From assembly GCF_022229015.1 (NCBI RefSeq), contig NZ_JAKKFF010000284.1, forward strand, positions 1 through 34,535: 34,535 bases of DNA, given 5' to 3'. Under the pieces are notes generated by a model, which made no database searches, was not told the DNA's origin, and was given only the letters and a program-made list of their open reading frames with translations. The DNA is from Micromonospora foliorum (GTDB lineage: Bacteria; Actinomycetota; Actinomycetes; Mycobacteriales; Micromonosporaceae). How positions within the stretch are numbered: position 1 is the stretch's first letter; each line of letters starts with the position of its first letter. Shown here piece after piece: positions 7,580 to 15,086 of the stretch. A program made the position numbers and the translations under genes.

Positions 7580-8406
7580 AGAAGGTGGCCCTCAACGGCG
7601 CCGGGCTGCTGGTCGCGCTCTTCGCGGCGTTCCCGGTCTACTGGATGATCTCCACCTCGCTGAAGCCGAGCAACGAGATCTTCTCGGCCACCCCGCAGCC
7701 GGTGCCGACCCATCCGACGTTGGCGCACTACCGGGAGATCCTGACCGGCAACCTGATCCCCGGCGTCAGCTTCCTCGACTTCTTCCTCAACAGCGCGCTG
7801 GTCGCTGTCTCCACGGTGGTGCTCAGCGGTCTGGTGGCGTTGCTCGCCGCGACCGCGGTGGCCCGGTTCAGGTTCCGGCTGCGGACCAGCTTCCTGATCA
7901 TGCTGCTGGTGGTGCAGATGATCCCGCTGGAGGCGTTGGTCATCCCGCTGTTCCTGATGATCCAGCGGCTGGGGCTCTACAACACCCTGCCCAGTCTGAT
8001 CCTCACGTACCTCGGTTTCTCGCTGCCGTTCGCGGTCTGGATGCTGCGTGGCTTCGTCGCCGCGGTGCCGAAGGAACTGGAGGAAGCGGCGGCGATCGAC
8101 GGGGCCAGTCGGGCCCAGACCTTCCGCCGGGTGCTCTTCCCGCTGGTCGCGCCCGGCCTGGTGGCCACCAGCATCTTCTCGTTCATCACGGCGTGGAACG
8201 AGCTGATCTTCGCGTTGACGTTCATCAACGACCAGGGCAGTTACACCCTGCCGGTGGCGATGACCTTCTTCTTCGGTCGGGACGACACCAACTGGGGGCC
8301 GGTGATGGCCGCGTCCACCCTGTTCACCCTGCCGGTCATCATCTTCTTCCTGCTGGTGCAGCGTCGGATGGTCTCCGGCCTGGTGGCCGGCGCCGTCAAG
8401 GGCTGA
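7576..8406 (+). CDS. Sugar ABC transporter permease (MalG/UgpE type)
   Basis: This 276-residue inner-membrane protein starts at GTG 7576 within a GTGA overlap with the previous permease; AGGAGGA lies just upstream. It has a membrane segment right after a short N-terminus, the classic F-P-V-Y-W-M-I-S-T-S-L-K-P motif of MalG-type permeases, and an EAA loop near residue 166 (E-L-E-E-A-A-A-I-D-G-A-S). It is the last gene of the operon. No glycosidase or regulator is adjacent, so the substrate cannot be inferred from neighbours. Directly after its stop begins a 33-bp tandem repeat whose units contain GGGCTGAC, the same eight bases that form the end of this gene. Confidence 0.94.
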   Translation: MKKVALNGAGLLVALFAAFPVYWMISTSLKPSNEIFSATPQPVPTHPTLAHYREILTGNLIPGVSFLDFFLNSALVAVSTVVLSGLVALLAATAVARFRFRLRTSFLIMLLVVQMIPLEALVIPLFLMIQRLGLYNTLPSLILTYLGFSLPFAVWMLRGFVAAVPKELEEAAAIDGASRAQTFRRVLFPLVAPGLVATSIFSFITAWNELIFALTFINDQGSYTLPVAMTFFFGRDDTNWGPVMAASTLFTLPVIIFFLLVQRRMVSGLVAGAVKG

Positions 8407-8535
8407 CCCCGCGCCGCGAGGGCTGACGTCGGCGCTGGGCCCCGCGCCGCGAGGGCTGACGTCGGCGCTGGGCCCCGCGTCGGGAGGGCTGTCGCCGGCG
8501 CTGGGCCCAGCGCCGGGAGGGTTGGCCGGCGCCGG
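8407..8535. repeat. 33-bp tandem repeat, nearly four copies
   Basis: Units start at 8407, 8440, 8473 and 8506. Units 1 and 2 are identical, unit 3 has a few changes and unit 4 is truncated and divergent. Each junction can fold as GGCGC-TGGGCCCC-GCGCC, so the array could act as a weak terminator for the ABC operon. The repeat contains GGGCTGAC, matching the end of the preceding gene. Confidence 0.9.
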
Positions 8536-8556
8536 ACCGCCACTAGGCTGACGGTC

Positions 8557-9198
8557 ATGACGGGCAGGGTGGCAGCGGTGAACCTCGGCATCGTGACCGA
8601 GGCGGGGTGGGCCGGCGACGCAAGCGGTCGCAGCGGCATCGACAAGCGGCCGGTGGACGGCCCGGTGTCGCTGCTGACCAGCGGCCTGGCGGGCGACTTC
8701 ATCGGTGAGCGGGCCCACCACGGTGGCCCTGACCAGGCCGTCTACGCCTACGCGGAGGAGGACGCCGCCTGGTGGGTGGCCGAGCTGGGCCGTGCCATCC
8801 CGCCCGGCAGTTTCGGCGAGAACCTGACCACCTACGCGGTCGACGTGACGGGTGCGGTGATCGGTGAGCAGTGGCAGGTCGGTTCCGCCCTGCTCCAGGT
8901 CACCAAGCCGCGCACCCCCTGCACCACCTTCGCCGGGTTCTGGGGCGTACCGGATCTGATCAAGCGGTTCACCGTCCGGGCATCCCCTGGGGCCTACCTT
9001 CGGGTGCTTCGCGAGGGGGAGATCGGCGCGGGCGACCCGGTCGAGGTGGTGGACCGGCCGGCGCACGGTGTGACCATCGGCGAGGTGTTCCGGGCGACCA
9101 GCCTGGAGCCGGAGTTGTTGCCCCGGCTGCTCGACGCCGAGGGCCTGCCGGAGCCGATTCGGGACAAGGCCCGCCGCCGCCTCGCCTCCCGCGGCTGA
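8557..9198 (+). CDS. MOSC domain protein (YiiM-like)
   Basis: This 213-residue protein starts at ATG 8557. It shows the MOSC-domain landmarks of the YiiM type: G-D-x-x-x-x-x-x-H-H-G-G-P-D-Q-A-V-Y near residues 50-65, G-x-F-G-E-N-L-T-T near 88-96, and the strictly conserved Cys122 in K-P-R-T-P-C. It then has a 3-alpha domain-like C-terminus. MOSC proteins bind molybdenum cofactor-related sulfur and YiiM-type members reduce N-hydroxylated compounds; that role is inferred from the family. The protein lacks membrane segments. It stands alone between the ABC operon with its tandem repeat and the LtrA gene. No molybdopterin genes are nearby. Confidence 0.92.
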   Translation: MTGRVAAVNLGIVTEAGWAGDASGRSGIDKRPVDGPVSLLTSGLAGDFIGERAHHGGPDQAVYAYAEEDAAWWVAELGRAIPPGSFGENLTTYAVDVTGAVIGEQWQVGSALLQVTKPRTPCTTFAGFWGVPDLIKRFTVRASPGAYLRVLREGEIGAGDPVEVVDRPAHGVTIGEVFRATSLEPELLPRLLDAEGLPEPIRDKARRRLASRG

Positions 9199-9342
9199 CC
9201 GCGGTGCCGCGACGACACGCGGCCATCCCGTCCAGGTCGGGGTAGTTGGCGGCCGACAAGAACGCAAGGACGGGACCAACGGCGGACGGTTGCCCGTATT
9301 GTCCCCATCAAGGGCCTGCGGCGGGGGACCGGGTGGAGCGCG

Positions 9343-10536
9343 ATGTCGATGGCGATGGACGGCGGCGCCACGACGGCGTCACCCCCCGATCCGGGCCTGG
9401 AGCGTCCGGCGTTCCTGGAACTCTTCTTCGACCTCGTCTACGTCTTCGCGCTGGTCACCTTGGCGACGGTGCTGGCCGACAACCTGACCTGGACCGGCAT
9501 CACCGAGACGCTGGTGCTGTTGCTCGGGTTCACGATGATCTGGGCGCTCACCGTGTGGGCGGCGGACAGCGTCGACCTGACCCGCCCGGCCGGGCAGGGG
9601 CAGTTCATCTGGGTGGCGGCGGCCAGCCTGCTGTTGGCCGCGCTCGCGGCCGACGCGTACGGCGATCGTCGGCTGTTCTTCGCCGTCACGTACGTGTTCA
9701 TCCACCTCAGCACCATGGCCTACTACGTCCTGGTCGTCTCGCCCAGGAGGCCGCCGCGTCGTACCATCCGGATCCAGATCTGGGAGACCATCGCCGGCAT
9801 CGGCTGGATCGGTGGGGCGCTCGTCGGCGGTTCGGGGCAGTTGGCGATCTGGGCGCTCGCTGTCGTCGTCGAGTACGGCGCGGCCGCGTTCGGTTGGCCG
9901 GTGCCCGGGATCGGCCGCTCACGACCGCGCGACTGGCGGCTGGTCGGCGCCCGGGTGGCCGAGCGTTACCGGCAGTTCGTCATCGTCGCGCTCGGTGTCT
10001 CGATCTTCGTGACCGGAACGACCTTCAGCATGAGCGAGTACACGCTGGAGCGAGCCTGGGCACTGCTCGTGGTGTTCACCACCGTGGTGTTGATGTGGCG
10101 GATCTACATCTACCGCGCCGGTGAGCTGCTGACCGACGCGATCGCCCGGTCGTCCAACCCGGCGCTGCTCACCCAGTCCGCCGCGGTCACCCACCTGATC
10201 ATGGTGGCCGGAATCGTCGGCGCGGCGGTCACCAGCCGGCTGGTGGTGGGCCGCCCGTTGGGCGAGACCCCGCCGTCGTGGGCCGCGGTGATCCTCGGCG
10301 GACCCGCGTTGTACCTGGTCGGCCGGGGCGTCCTCGACTTCACCGTGTTCGGGCGGATCTCGCGGTCCCGGTCGGCCGGGCTGGTGCTGCTGGCGTGCGT
10401 GGCGCCGGCCACGCCCCTGCTGCCGCCGGTGCTGGTCGCCCTGCTCGCCATGACGGTGCTGCTCCTGATCGCCGTGGCGAACCTGGTGAGCACCCGGCGA
10501 CACGCGCGTACGCCGGCACCGCCGATGCTGCGCTGA
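9343..10536 (+). CDS. LtrA-family membrane protein, copy 1
   Basis: This 397-residue protein has the low temperature requirement A signature near its N-terminus (A-F-L-E-L-F-F-D-L-V-Y-V-F-A-L) and about ten membrane segments. A Shine-Dalgarno GGTGGAG (9332-9338) lies just before ATG 9343; two further in-frame ATG codons follow within 15 bases, so the exact start could be slightly later. LtrA proteins are of unknown biochemical function, first linked to growth of Listeria at low temperature. A second LtrA gene lies tail-to-tail with it on the other strand, with only 27 bp between the stops. The two proteins differ considerably in sequence, so this is an old pair and not a recent duplication. 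Confidence 0.93.
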   Translation: MSMAMDGGATTASPPDPGLERPAFLELFFDLVYVFALVTLATVLADNLTWTGITETLVLLLGFTMIWALTVWAADSVDLTRPAGQGQFIWVAAASLLLAALAADAYGDRRLFFAVTYVFIHLSTMAYYVLVVSPRRPPRRTIRIQIWETIAGIGWIGGALVGGSGQLAIWALAVVVEYGAAAFGWPVPGIGRSRPRDWRLVGARVAERYRQFVIVALGVSIFVTGTTFSMSEYTLERAWALLVVFTTVVLMWRIYIYRAGELLTDAIARSSNPALLTQSAAVTHLIMVAGIVGAAVTSRLVVGRPLGETPPSWAAVILGGPALYLVGRGVLDFTVFGRISRSRSAGLVLLACVAPATPLLPPVLVALLAMTVLLLIAVANLVSTRRHARTPAPPMLR

Positions 10537-10563
10537 CTCCGCACGGCGGTCGCGGACGGCCCG

Positions 10564-11751
10564 TCATCGTGCTGGCGCGGCGGCCCCGACCGGGCGACTG
10601 CGTGCGGCCAGCCCTTCGCCGACCAGGGTGATCAGCAGGATCAGGTTCGCCAGCATCAGGGCGGCCAGGGGCGGAAGCAGGAGTGTGGCGGGTGCCATCA
10701 GGGCAACCAACACCACGATCGCCAGCACCCGGGACCAGAGGGCCCGGCCGGTCACCACGGCATCGAACAGGACGGTGCCGAGCAGGAACAGGACCGGTCC
10801 GCCGAGGATGGCGACCATCAGCTCGACCGGGGCGCGGCCGAACGGCCGGTCGATGACCAGCGAGGTGCCGGTCGAGACCAGCACCACCCCGGCGACCATG
10901 ACCAGATGGCTGTACGAGGTGGAGGTGCCGGAGCGGACCCGTTCCACAGTCTTGACGCTCGGTGGCGCCAGGATCCGCTGGACCCGCTGGAAGTAGAGCT
11001 GGAACAGGAGGACCGCGCTGAGGAACGCGACCGCGCCGGTGGCCACCGCGCCGGCCGTGAATCCGCTGCCGGCCAGCCCCGTGCCGGTGCTCAGGATCAA
11101 CTCGCCGAGCGCGACGATGAAGATCGCCCGGTGCCGCTCGGAGAGGTGCACCCCGGTGAAGATCTGACTGGCGAGCTCGGTGCGTCCCAGCCCCGGCGTC
11201 GGCCAGCCGATCCGGGCCGAGCCGAGGTCGACCGCCACCGCGAGCGACCAGAGCACCAGTCGAGCGGTCTCGTCCACGAACACCCCGGCCACCCAGGGCG
11301 TCACGGTGATGCCGAACCAGAAGAACACCCGGATGCTCCTGGCCTGGATCGGACGGTTCACCCGGGTGCCGGGGATCAGGACGGCGTCCCGGACCAGGTG
11401 AATGCCGAAGTACGCCGCGACGAAGAGCCACCCGTACCGACCGAAGGCGAACGGCGTCGCGATCGCCATCAGCAGGGTGCCGAGCATGACCAGCAGGGTG
11501 GTCGCCTGGATGATCGGCAGGCGGGGGTTGAACAGGTCGGTGAGCCAGGCGGTCAACACCCAGACCCACCAGGCGGCCAGCAGCAGGACGGCGGTCTGCG
11601 CCGCGCCCCGAAGGGTGAGGTCCTCGGCCAGGCTGGCGGCGAGCCGGGAGAACATGAAGATGTAGACCAGGTCGAAGAAGAGCTCCAGGAACGTCGGGTA
11701 CTCCGGCTCGCCGCGGCGGCGGAGGATCCGGGGAAGCGGAGCGGACGTCAC
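10564..11751 (-). CDS. LtrA-family membrane protein, copy 2
   Basis: This 395-residue LtrA protein has the signature T-F-L-E-L-F-F-D-L-V-Y-I-F near residues 18-30 and about ten membrane segments. The frame is open further upstream, but a strong Shine-Dalgarno AGGAGG (complement of 11760-11765) sits 8 nt before the GTG at 11751, which also gives the same length and N-terminal layout as copy 1. The gene converges on copy 1. Upstream, a long hairpin separates it from the dioxygenase gene, so it probably has its own promoter. Function is unknown beyond family membership. Confidence 0.92.
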   Translation of the reverse strand: MTSAPLPRILRRRGEPEYPTFLELFFDLVYIFMFSRLAASLAEDLTLRGAAQTAVLLLAAWWVWVLTAWLTDLFNPRLPIIQATTLLVMLGTLLMAIATPFAFGRYGWLFVAAYFGIHLVRDAVLIPGTRVNRPIQARSIRVFFWFGITVTPWVAGVFVDETARLVLWSLAVAVDLGSARIGWPTPGLGRTELASQIFTGVHLSERHRAIFIVALGELILSTGTGLAGSGFTAGAVATGAVAFLSAVLLFQLYFQRVQRILAPPSVKTVERVRSGTSTSYSHLVMVAGVVLVSTGTSLVIDRPFGRAPVELMVAILGGPVLFLLGTVLFDAVVTGRALWSRVLAIVVLVALMAPATLLLPPLAALMLANLILLITLVGEGLAARSRPVGAAAPAR

Positions 11752-11881
11752 TGCGGCTGCCTCCTGTGCCACCCCGCGCCCTGGGCGGGGGCGCTGCGCC
11801 CCGACCCCGCGCACCCGCCACGCTACCGACCGTACGGTGGCCGGTGAGCCGGAACGCACTCGCTCAGCGGGCGGACGTGGA

Positions 11882-11920
11882 ACGGCCCCCTGCCAACGCT
11901 GGGCGTTGGCAGGGGGCCGT
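11882..11920 (-). terminator. Long perfect hairpin after the dioxygenase gene
   Basis: An 18-bp perfect stem (11882-11899 with 11903-11920) closes on a 3-nt loop, 15 nt after the stop of the PhyH gene. With such a stem it should work in both directions, though no convergent gene ends on the other side. Confidence 0.8.
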
Positions 11921-11935
11921 CCTACGAGCAGAAGA

Positions 11936-12838
11936 TCAGCGGAGCCAGGGGATGTTGCGGTCGAGCAGGCCGCGCTCCTTGAGCTCCTTGCGCAGCGGGA
12001 TCTCGTCGTCGACGTACCCGTCCCAGTTGATGCCCCAGTAGTTGGCGGTGTGGGTGCCCTCGCCGATCAGCTGGCGCTGCACGGGGGTGCGGTTGCGGTA
12101 CCACTCGCCGTTCACGTCGGGGTGCAGCTCGTCCAGCGGACGGATCCACCGGTAGGTGTAGCCGACGAAGAGCATCTTGCGGGTGATGGTCGACAGGTTC
12201 GTCGACCGCGAGTGCCACTGCCGGCGGTCGAAGATGAAGGCGTCGCCCGGGTTGGCGGTGATCTCCACCGTGCCCTCCGGGTCGGGGTTCTGCACGGTGA
12301 GGTCCGCCGGCCGGGGCAGCGAGTTCTTCAGGTGGCTGCCCGGGATGACCTTGGTGGCGCCGCGGCCGGTCTCGGAGAGGTCCGACAGCACGTACGCGAC
12401 CTTCAGCGAGAACATCGGCCGAGGCAGGTTCGGGTCCATCGTCTCCGGGTCGGAGTTCTGCCGGTACCCGTCCTGGTGCCAACCCCAGTACGGCTTCTCC
12501 GGCTCGGCGGCCGGCGGGGTGACGTCCAGGTGGTTGTGGTGGGTGTAGATGTTCCAGCCGGCCAGCCCCCACATGTACGGGAAGGCGATCGGGTGGGTCA
12601 GCAGCTCACCGAAGAGCTCGTCGCGCTCCAGGAAGCCGAGCAGGTGCAGGGTGCCGTCCTTCTTGGTGGTGCCCTTCGCCTGCTCCTCCGCGTAGACGCG
12701 GTCGACCGCCGCCTCCAGCGCCGCCCGGTGGTCCTCCGTCAGGACGTTGCGCAGCAGGAGGAAGCCCTGCTCGTGGAACTCCTTGCGGTCAGTGTCGCTG
12801 ATCGGTTCGTAACCGGTCCGGTCGCCGTAATCGAACAC
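11936..12838 (-). CDS. Phytanoyl-CoA dioxygenase (PhyH) family protein
   Basis: This is a cytoplasmic Fe(II)/2-oxoglutarate-dependent oxygenase of about 300 residues. The iron ligands are visible: W-H-Q-D-G-Y with His121 and Asp123, and the distal His209 in R-R-Q-W-H-S-R. Other family features are the F-x-x-x-G-F-L-L-L-R-N-V-L start of the double-stranded helix fold and G-A-T-K-V-I-P-G-S-H-L. The GTG at 12838 is chosen because GGGGAGGGG lies 9 nt upstream. An in-frame GTG at 12880 would add 14 residues and is possible, but its codons (CCA, GAA, GTT, TCA, CCT, CAT) are unlike the rest of the gene. PhyH enzymes hydroxylate diverse small molecules; the substrate here is unknown, and the monocistronic layout gives no hint. 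Confidence 0.9.
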   Translation of the reverse strand: MFDYGDRTGYEPISDTDRKEFHEQGFLLLRNVLTEDHRAALEAAVDRVYAEEQAKGTTKKDGTLHLLGFLERDELFGELLTHPIAFPYMWGLAGWNIYTHHNHLDVTPPAAEPEKPYWGWHQDGYRQNSDPETMDPNLPRPMFSLKVAYVLSDLSETGRGATKVIPGSHLKNSLPRPADLTVQNPDPEGTVEITANPGDAFIFDRRQWHSRSTNLSTITRKMLFVGYTYRWIRPLDELHPDVNGEWYRNRTPVQRQLIGEGTHTANYWGINWDGYVDDEIPLRKELKERGLLDRNIPWLR

Positions 12839-13059
12839 CGCGTCGTACCCCTCCCCATGAGGTGAAACCTTTTCTGGCACAGGCCGCCGATCGTAACGCG
12901 GTGGCCCCAGCCTCGGGGAGGGTGTGGCGCGGGATTGGGCCGCCGTGGGACCCCACGCAGCGGGAGAAACGCACAGCGTGAGTTCTGAGCGATCAATAGC
13001 GCGATTTGACGCACATTGCCGGATTGTGCGGTGACCGCCGGTTGAGAGATCCGGGTCGG

Positions 13060-13920
13060 TCAACCCTCGTTGAACACCTCGGCCACCACCTGGCCGGCGG
13101 GGCTCTGTCGGCCGTCCACCCGGCCCCACGAGCCGTCGCGGGCGGTCCACTCCAGGTCGCCGAAGCGGACCCGCTTCACCCCGTGGTCCTGGGCGTGCGA
13201 CACCAGCCAGTGCGCGTACCGCCAGCCGTCGCGTTGGTCGCCCGGAGTCACCGCCAGGCCGGTCGGGTCGGTCGGGTCGGTGCCCTCCAACCCCCAGTCC
13301 AGCACGAGGTTGCGGGTCAGTTGCGCGGCCGCCGCCGCGCCGTGCATCGCCGGGGTGCGCCCCACCGTGCAGGCGACCGCGCCGCTGGCGTCGCCGAGCA
13401 GGGCCCGGCTGAGCACCTCGGAGTCGTCGGCCCACTTCTGGTACGCCTCGGGGAACGCCGAGCGCTGCACCCGCTGGGCGGCATCGGTGACGCGCATCTT
13501 CTCCCAGCCGCGCACCTTCTTGAGGGCGGCGTAGAACCGGTTGGCCGCGTAGCGCGGGTCGCGGATCTGCGCCGGAGTGCCCCAACCCTGGCTCGGTCGC
13601 TGCTGGAACAGCCCGACCGAGTCGCGGTCGCCGTCGGCGAGGTTGCGCAGCCCGGACTCCTGGTACGCGGTGGCGAGCGCGACCACGACGGCCTGCTCGG
13701 GCATGCCGCGCTTCGCGCCGATCGCCGCGATGGTCGCCGCGTTGGCCATCTGGTCGGCGTCCAACGCGACCCGTCCGTCGGCCTGCACGGTGCACTTCCG
13801 TGCCATCAGTGGCAACGTGAGGTTGTCGCCGACCTGCCGTACGACGAGCCAGATAGCGATCACGGCGACGAGGATGAGCACCACTCCACCCGCCACGGTT
13901 GCCCGAGTTCGCACCCACAC
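13060..13920 (-). CDS. Membrane-anchored protein with lysozyme-like motif
   Basis: This 286-residue protein has one membrane segment at about residues 9-27 with a positively charged N-terminus, so most of it should lie outside the cell. The segment A-L-A-T-A-Y-Q-E-S-G-L (Glu88) followed by S-V-G-L-F-Q-Q-R-P-S-Q-G-W-G (101-114) resembles the catalytic Glu and GLFQ region of the goose-type lysozyme / lytic transglycosylase fold. Similar actinobacterial proteins are often left as hypothetical or labelled heavy metal transporter; no transport feature is visible. Cleavage of peptidoglycan is inference. The C-terminal part, residues about 215-286, has no family that I recognise. The start is GTG 13920. 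A small hairpin (GGTTGA at 13040, TCAACC at 13060) overlaps the stop. Confidence 0.8.
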   Translation of the reverse strand: MWVRTRATVAGGVVLILVAVIAIWLVVRQVGDNLTLPLMARKCTVQADGRVALDADQMANAATIAAIGAKRGMPEQAVVVALATAYQESGLRNLADGDRDSVGLFQQRPSQGWGTPAQIRDPRYAANRFYAALKKVRGWEKMRVTDAAQRVQRSAFPEAYQKWADDSEVLSRALLGDASGAVACTVGRTPAMHGAAAAAQLTRNLVLDWGLEGTDPTDPTGLAVTPGDQRDGWRYAHWLVSHAQDHGVKRVRFGDLEWTARDGSWGRVDGRQSPAGQVVAEVFNEG

Positions 13921-14241
13921 CCCCAGATCGACAGTCTGACAAGCGTACGTCCCCGCAGGCCCTCTCCGGGTCGTCCGAGCGGTTCGGGCCCGGCCTGGTC
14001 GCCTCCGACCGGTTCGGGGTCGGCTCCGCTGTCGCGTACCGGTTGGCGTCGTTCCCGCTCCGGTCGCGATCTCACCTGCCGGTTCGTTCGGTCACCCGCC
14101 GCGGCCAGGGCTGTCGTGCGCGTCACCGGGTATGCGAAATCGGGAAGCGATTGACCTGTCAAGGACTTAACTCAGTTGACATGTCAATCCGACCTACCAC
14201 CCATACCCGGGCGCGTTGGTCGCCGAACAAGGAGGAGTTCC
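13921..14241. other. Intergenic region between the lysozyme-like gene and the SDR gene
   Basis: This 321-bp region separates divergent genes. Its first 225 bases show no gene or clear signal. The last 90 bases contain the two TTGAC-N2-GTCAA palindromes and the Shine-Dalgarno of the SDR gene. Confidence 0.7.
14151..14187 (+). promoter_or_regulatory. Twin palindromic operators, TTGAC-N2-GTCAA
   Basis: TTGACCTGTCAA (14151-14162) and the perfect palindrome TTGACATGTCAA (14176-14187) lie 25 bp apart, start to start, 55-90 bp before the SDR start. Such paired dyads are typical binding sites of dimeric TetR, GntR or MarR-type regulators. The second copy contains TTGACA and may coincide with a -35 box, so binding would block transcription. 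No regulator gene is adjacent. Confidence 0.7.
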
Positions 14242-15006
14242 ATGGGAACGCTCGATGGCAAGGTCGTGCTGATCACCGGCACCGGCGGTGGTCTGGGTCG
14301 CGTGGCGGCGCTGACCTTCGCGCGCGAGGGCGCGAAGGTCGTCGGGGCCGACCTCCAGGTCGCCGGTAACGACGAGACGGTCGAGCTCGTACGCACCGCC
14401 GGCGGCGAGATGACCGGCATCGCACCGGTCGACCTCACCGACCCCGAGCAGGTACGCAAGCTCGTCGACGACGCTGCCGCCGCCTACGGCGGGCTCGACG
14501 TGGTCTACAACAACGCGGCCGCGCTCCGCTTCGGCCCGATGCCCGACTTCTCCGTGCAGGACTGGCGCTACACCATCACCGGAGAACTCGACATTCCGTA
14601 CTTCGTGTCGAAGTTCGCCTGGCCGCACCTGGTCCGACGCGGCGGCGGTGTCATCATCAGCGCCGCCTCCATGGCCGGGATGATCGGCGGCCACGTCCCG
14701 CCGATGGTCGGTCACACCGCCGCGAACGCCGGCATCATCGGCATGACGCGACAGCTCGCGCTCGAAGGCGCGCCGCACGGGATCCGCGCGGTGGCGGTCA
14801 GCCCCGGGCCCACCCTCACCCCGGCCAGCGAACGCGACCTCGGTGACAACCAGGAGGCCCGGGACGCCATCACCGCCAAGACGCTCCTCAAGCGCTTCGC
14901 GCGCCCCGAGGAGGTCGTCGAGCTGGTGGTCTTCCTCGCCTCCGACCGGGCGTCGTACATCACCGGGGCGAACTACCCGGTCGACGGTGGCGCGACCGCC
15001 TGGTGA
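14242..15006 (+). CDS. Short-chain dehydrogenase-like protein with altered active site
   Basis: This 254-residue protein has the SDR Rossmann start V-L-I-T-G-T-G-G-G-L-G-R and the N-N-A-A motif, and Ser143 in S-A-A-S-M-A-G matches the catalytic Ser. The expected Y-x-x-x-K pair is replaced by His158 and Asn162 (G-H-T-A-A-N-A-G), confirmed at the codon level (CAC and AAC). The following G-M-T-R-Q-L-A-L-E-G-A-P-H-G-I-R-A and C-terminal V-D-G-G-A-T segments are normal. Some SDR subfamilies have His in place of Tyr with the Lys kept; here both are changed, so it may be catalytically altered or only bind NAD(P). The start ATG 14242 follows AAGGAGGAG (14229-14237). It is monocistronic, behind twin operators and before a strong terminator. 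Confidence 0.9.
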   Translation: MGTLDGKVVLITGTGGGLGRVAALTFAREGAKVVGADLQVAGNDETVELVRTAGGEMTGIAPVDLTDPEQVRKLVDDAAAAYGGLDVVYNNAAALRFGPMPDFSVQDWRYTITGELDIPYFVSKFAWPHLVRRGGGVIISAASMAGMIGGHVPPMVGHTAANAGIIGMTRQLALEGAPHGIRAVAVSPGPTLTPASERDLGDNQEARDAITAKTLLKRFARPEEVVELVVFLASDRASYITGANYPVDGGATAW

Positions 15007-15018
15007 CCCGACAGGACA

Positions 15019-15049
15019 CCGGGGGCCGCCGAACGACGGCGGCCCCCGG
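15019..15049 (+). terminator. Hairpin after the SDR gene
   Basis: A perfect 13-bp stem (CCGGGGGCCGCCG at 15019-15031 and CGGCGGCCCCCGG at 15037-15049) with loop AACGA sits 12 nt past the stop, between convergent genes. Confidence 0.8.
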
Positions 15050-15086
15050 AGGTCACCCGCAACCTGCCGACCGGCGACCTTCGGTC

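Noticed and set aside
12881..13942. Upstream extension of the PhyH frame across the lysozyme-like gene
   Set aside because: That part overlaps a better-supported gene in another frame and has no PhyH similarity.
13860..14162. A 100-codon reverse-strand frame upstream of the lysozyme-like gene
   Set aside because: It is Arg/Pro-rich, with no ribosome binding site, and overlaps the gene at 13060-13920 in a different frame; no support for coding.
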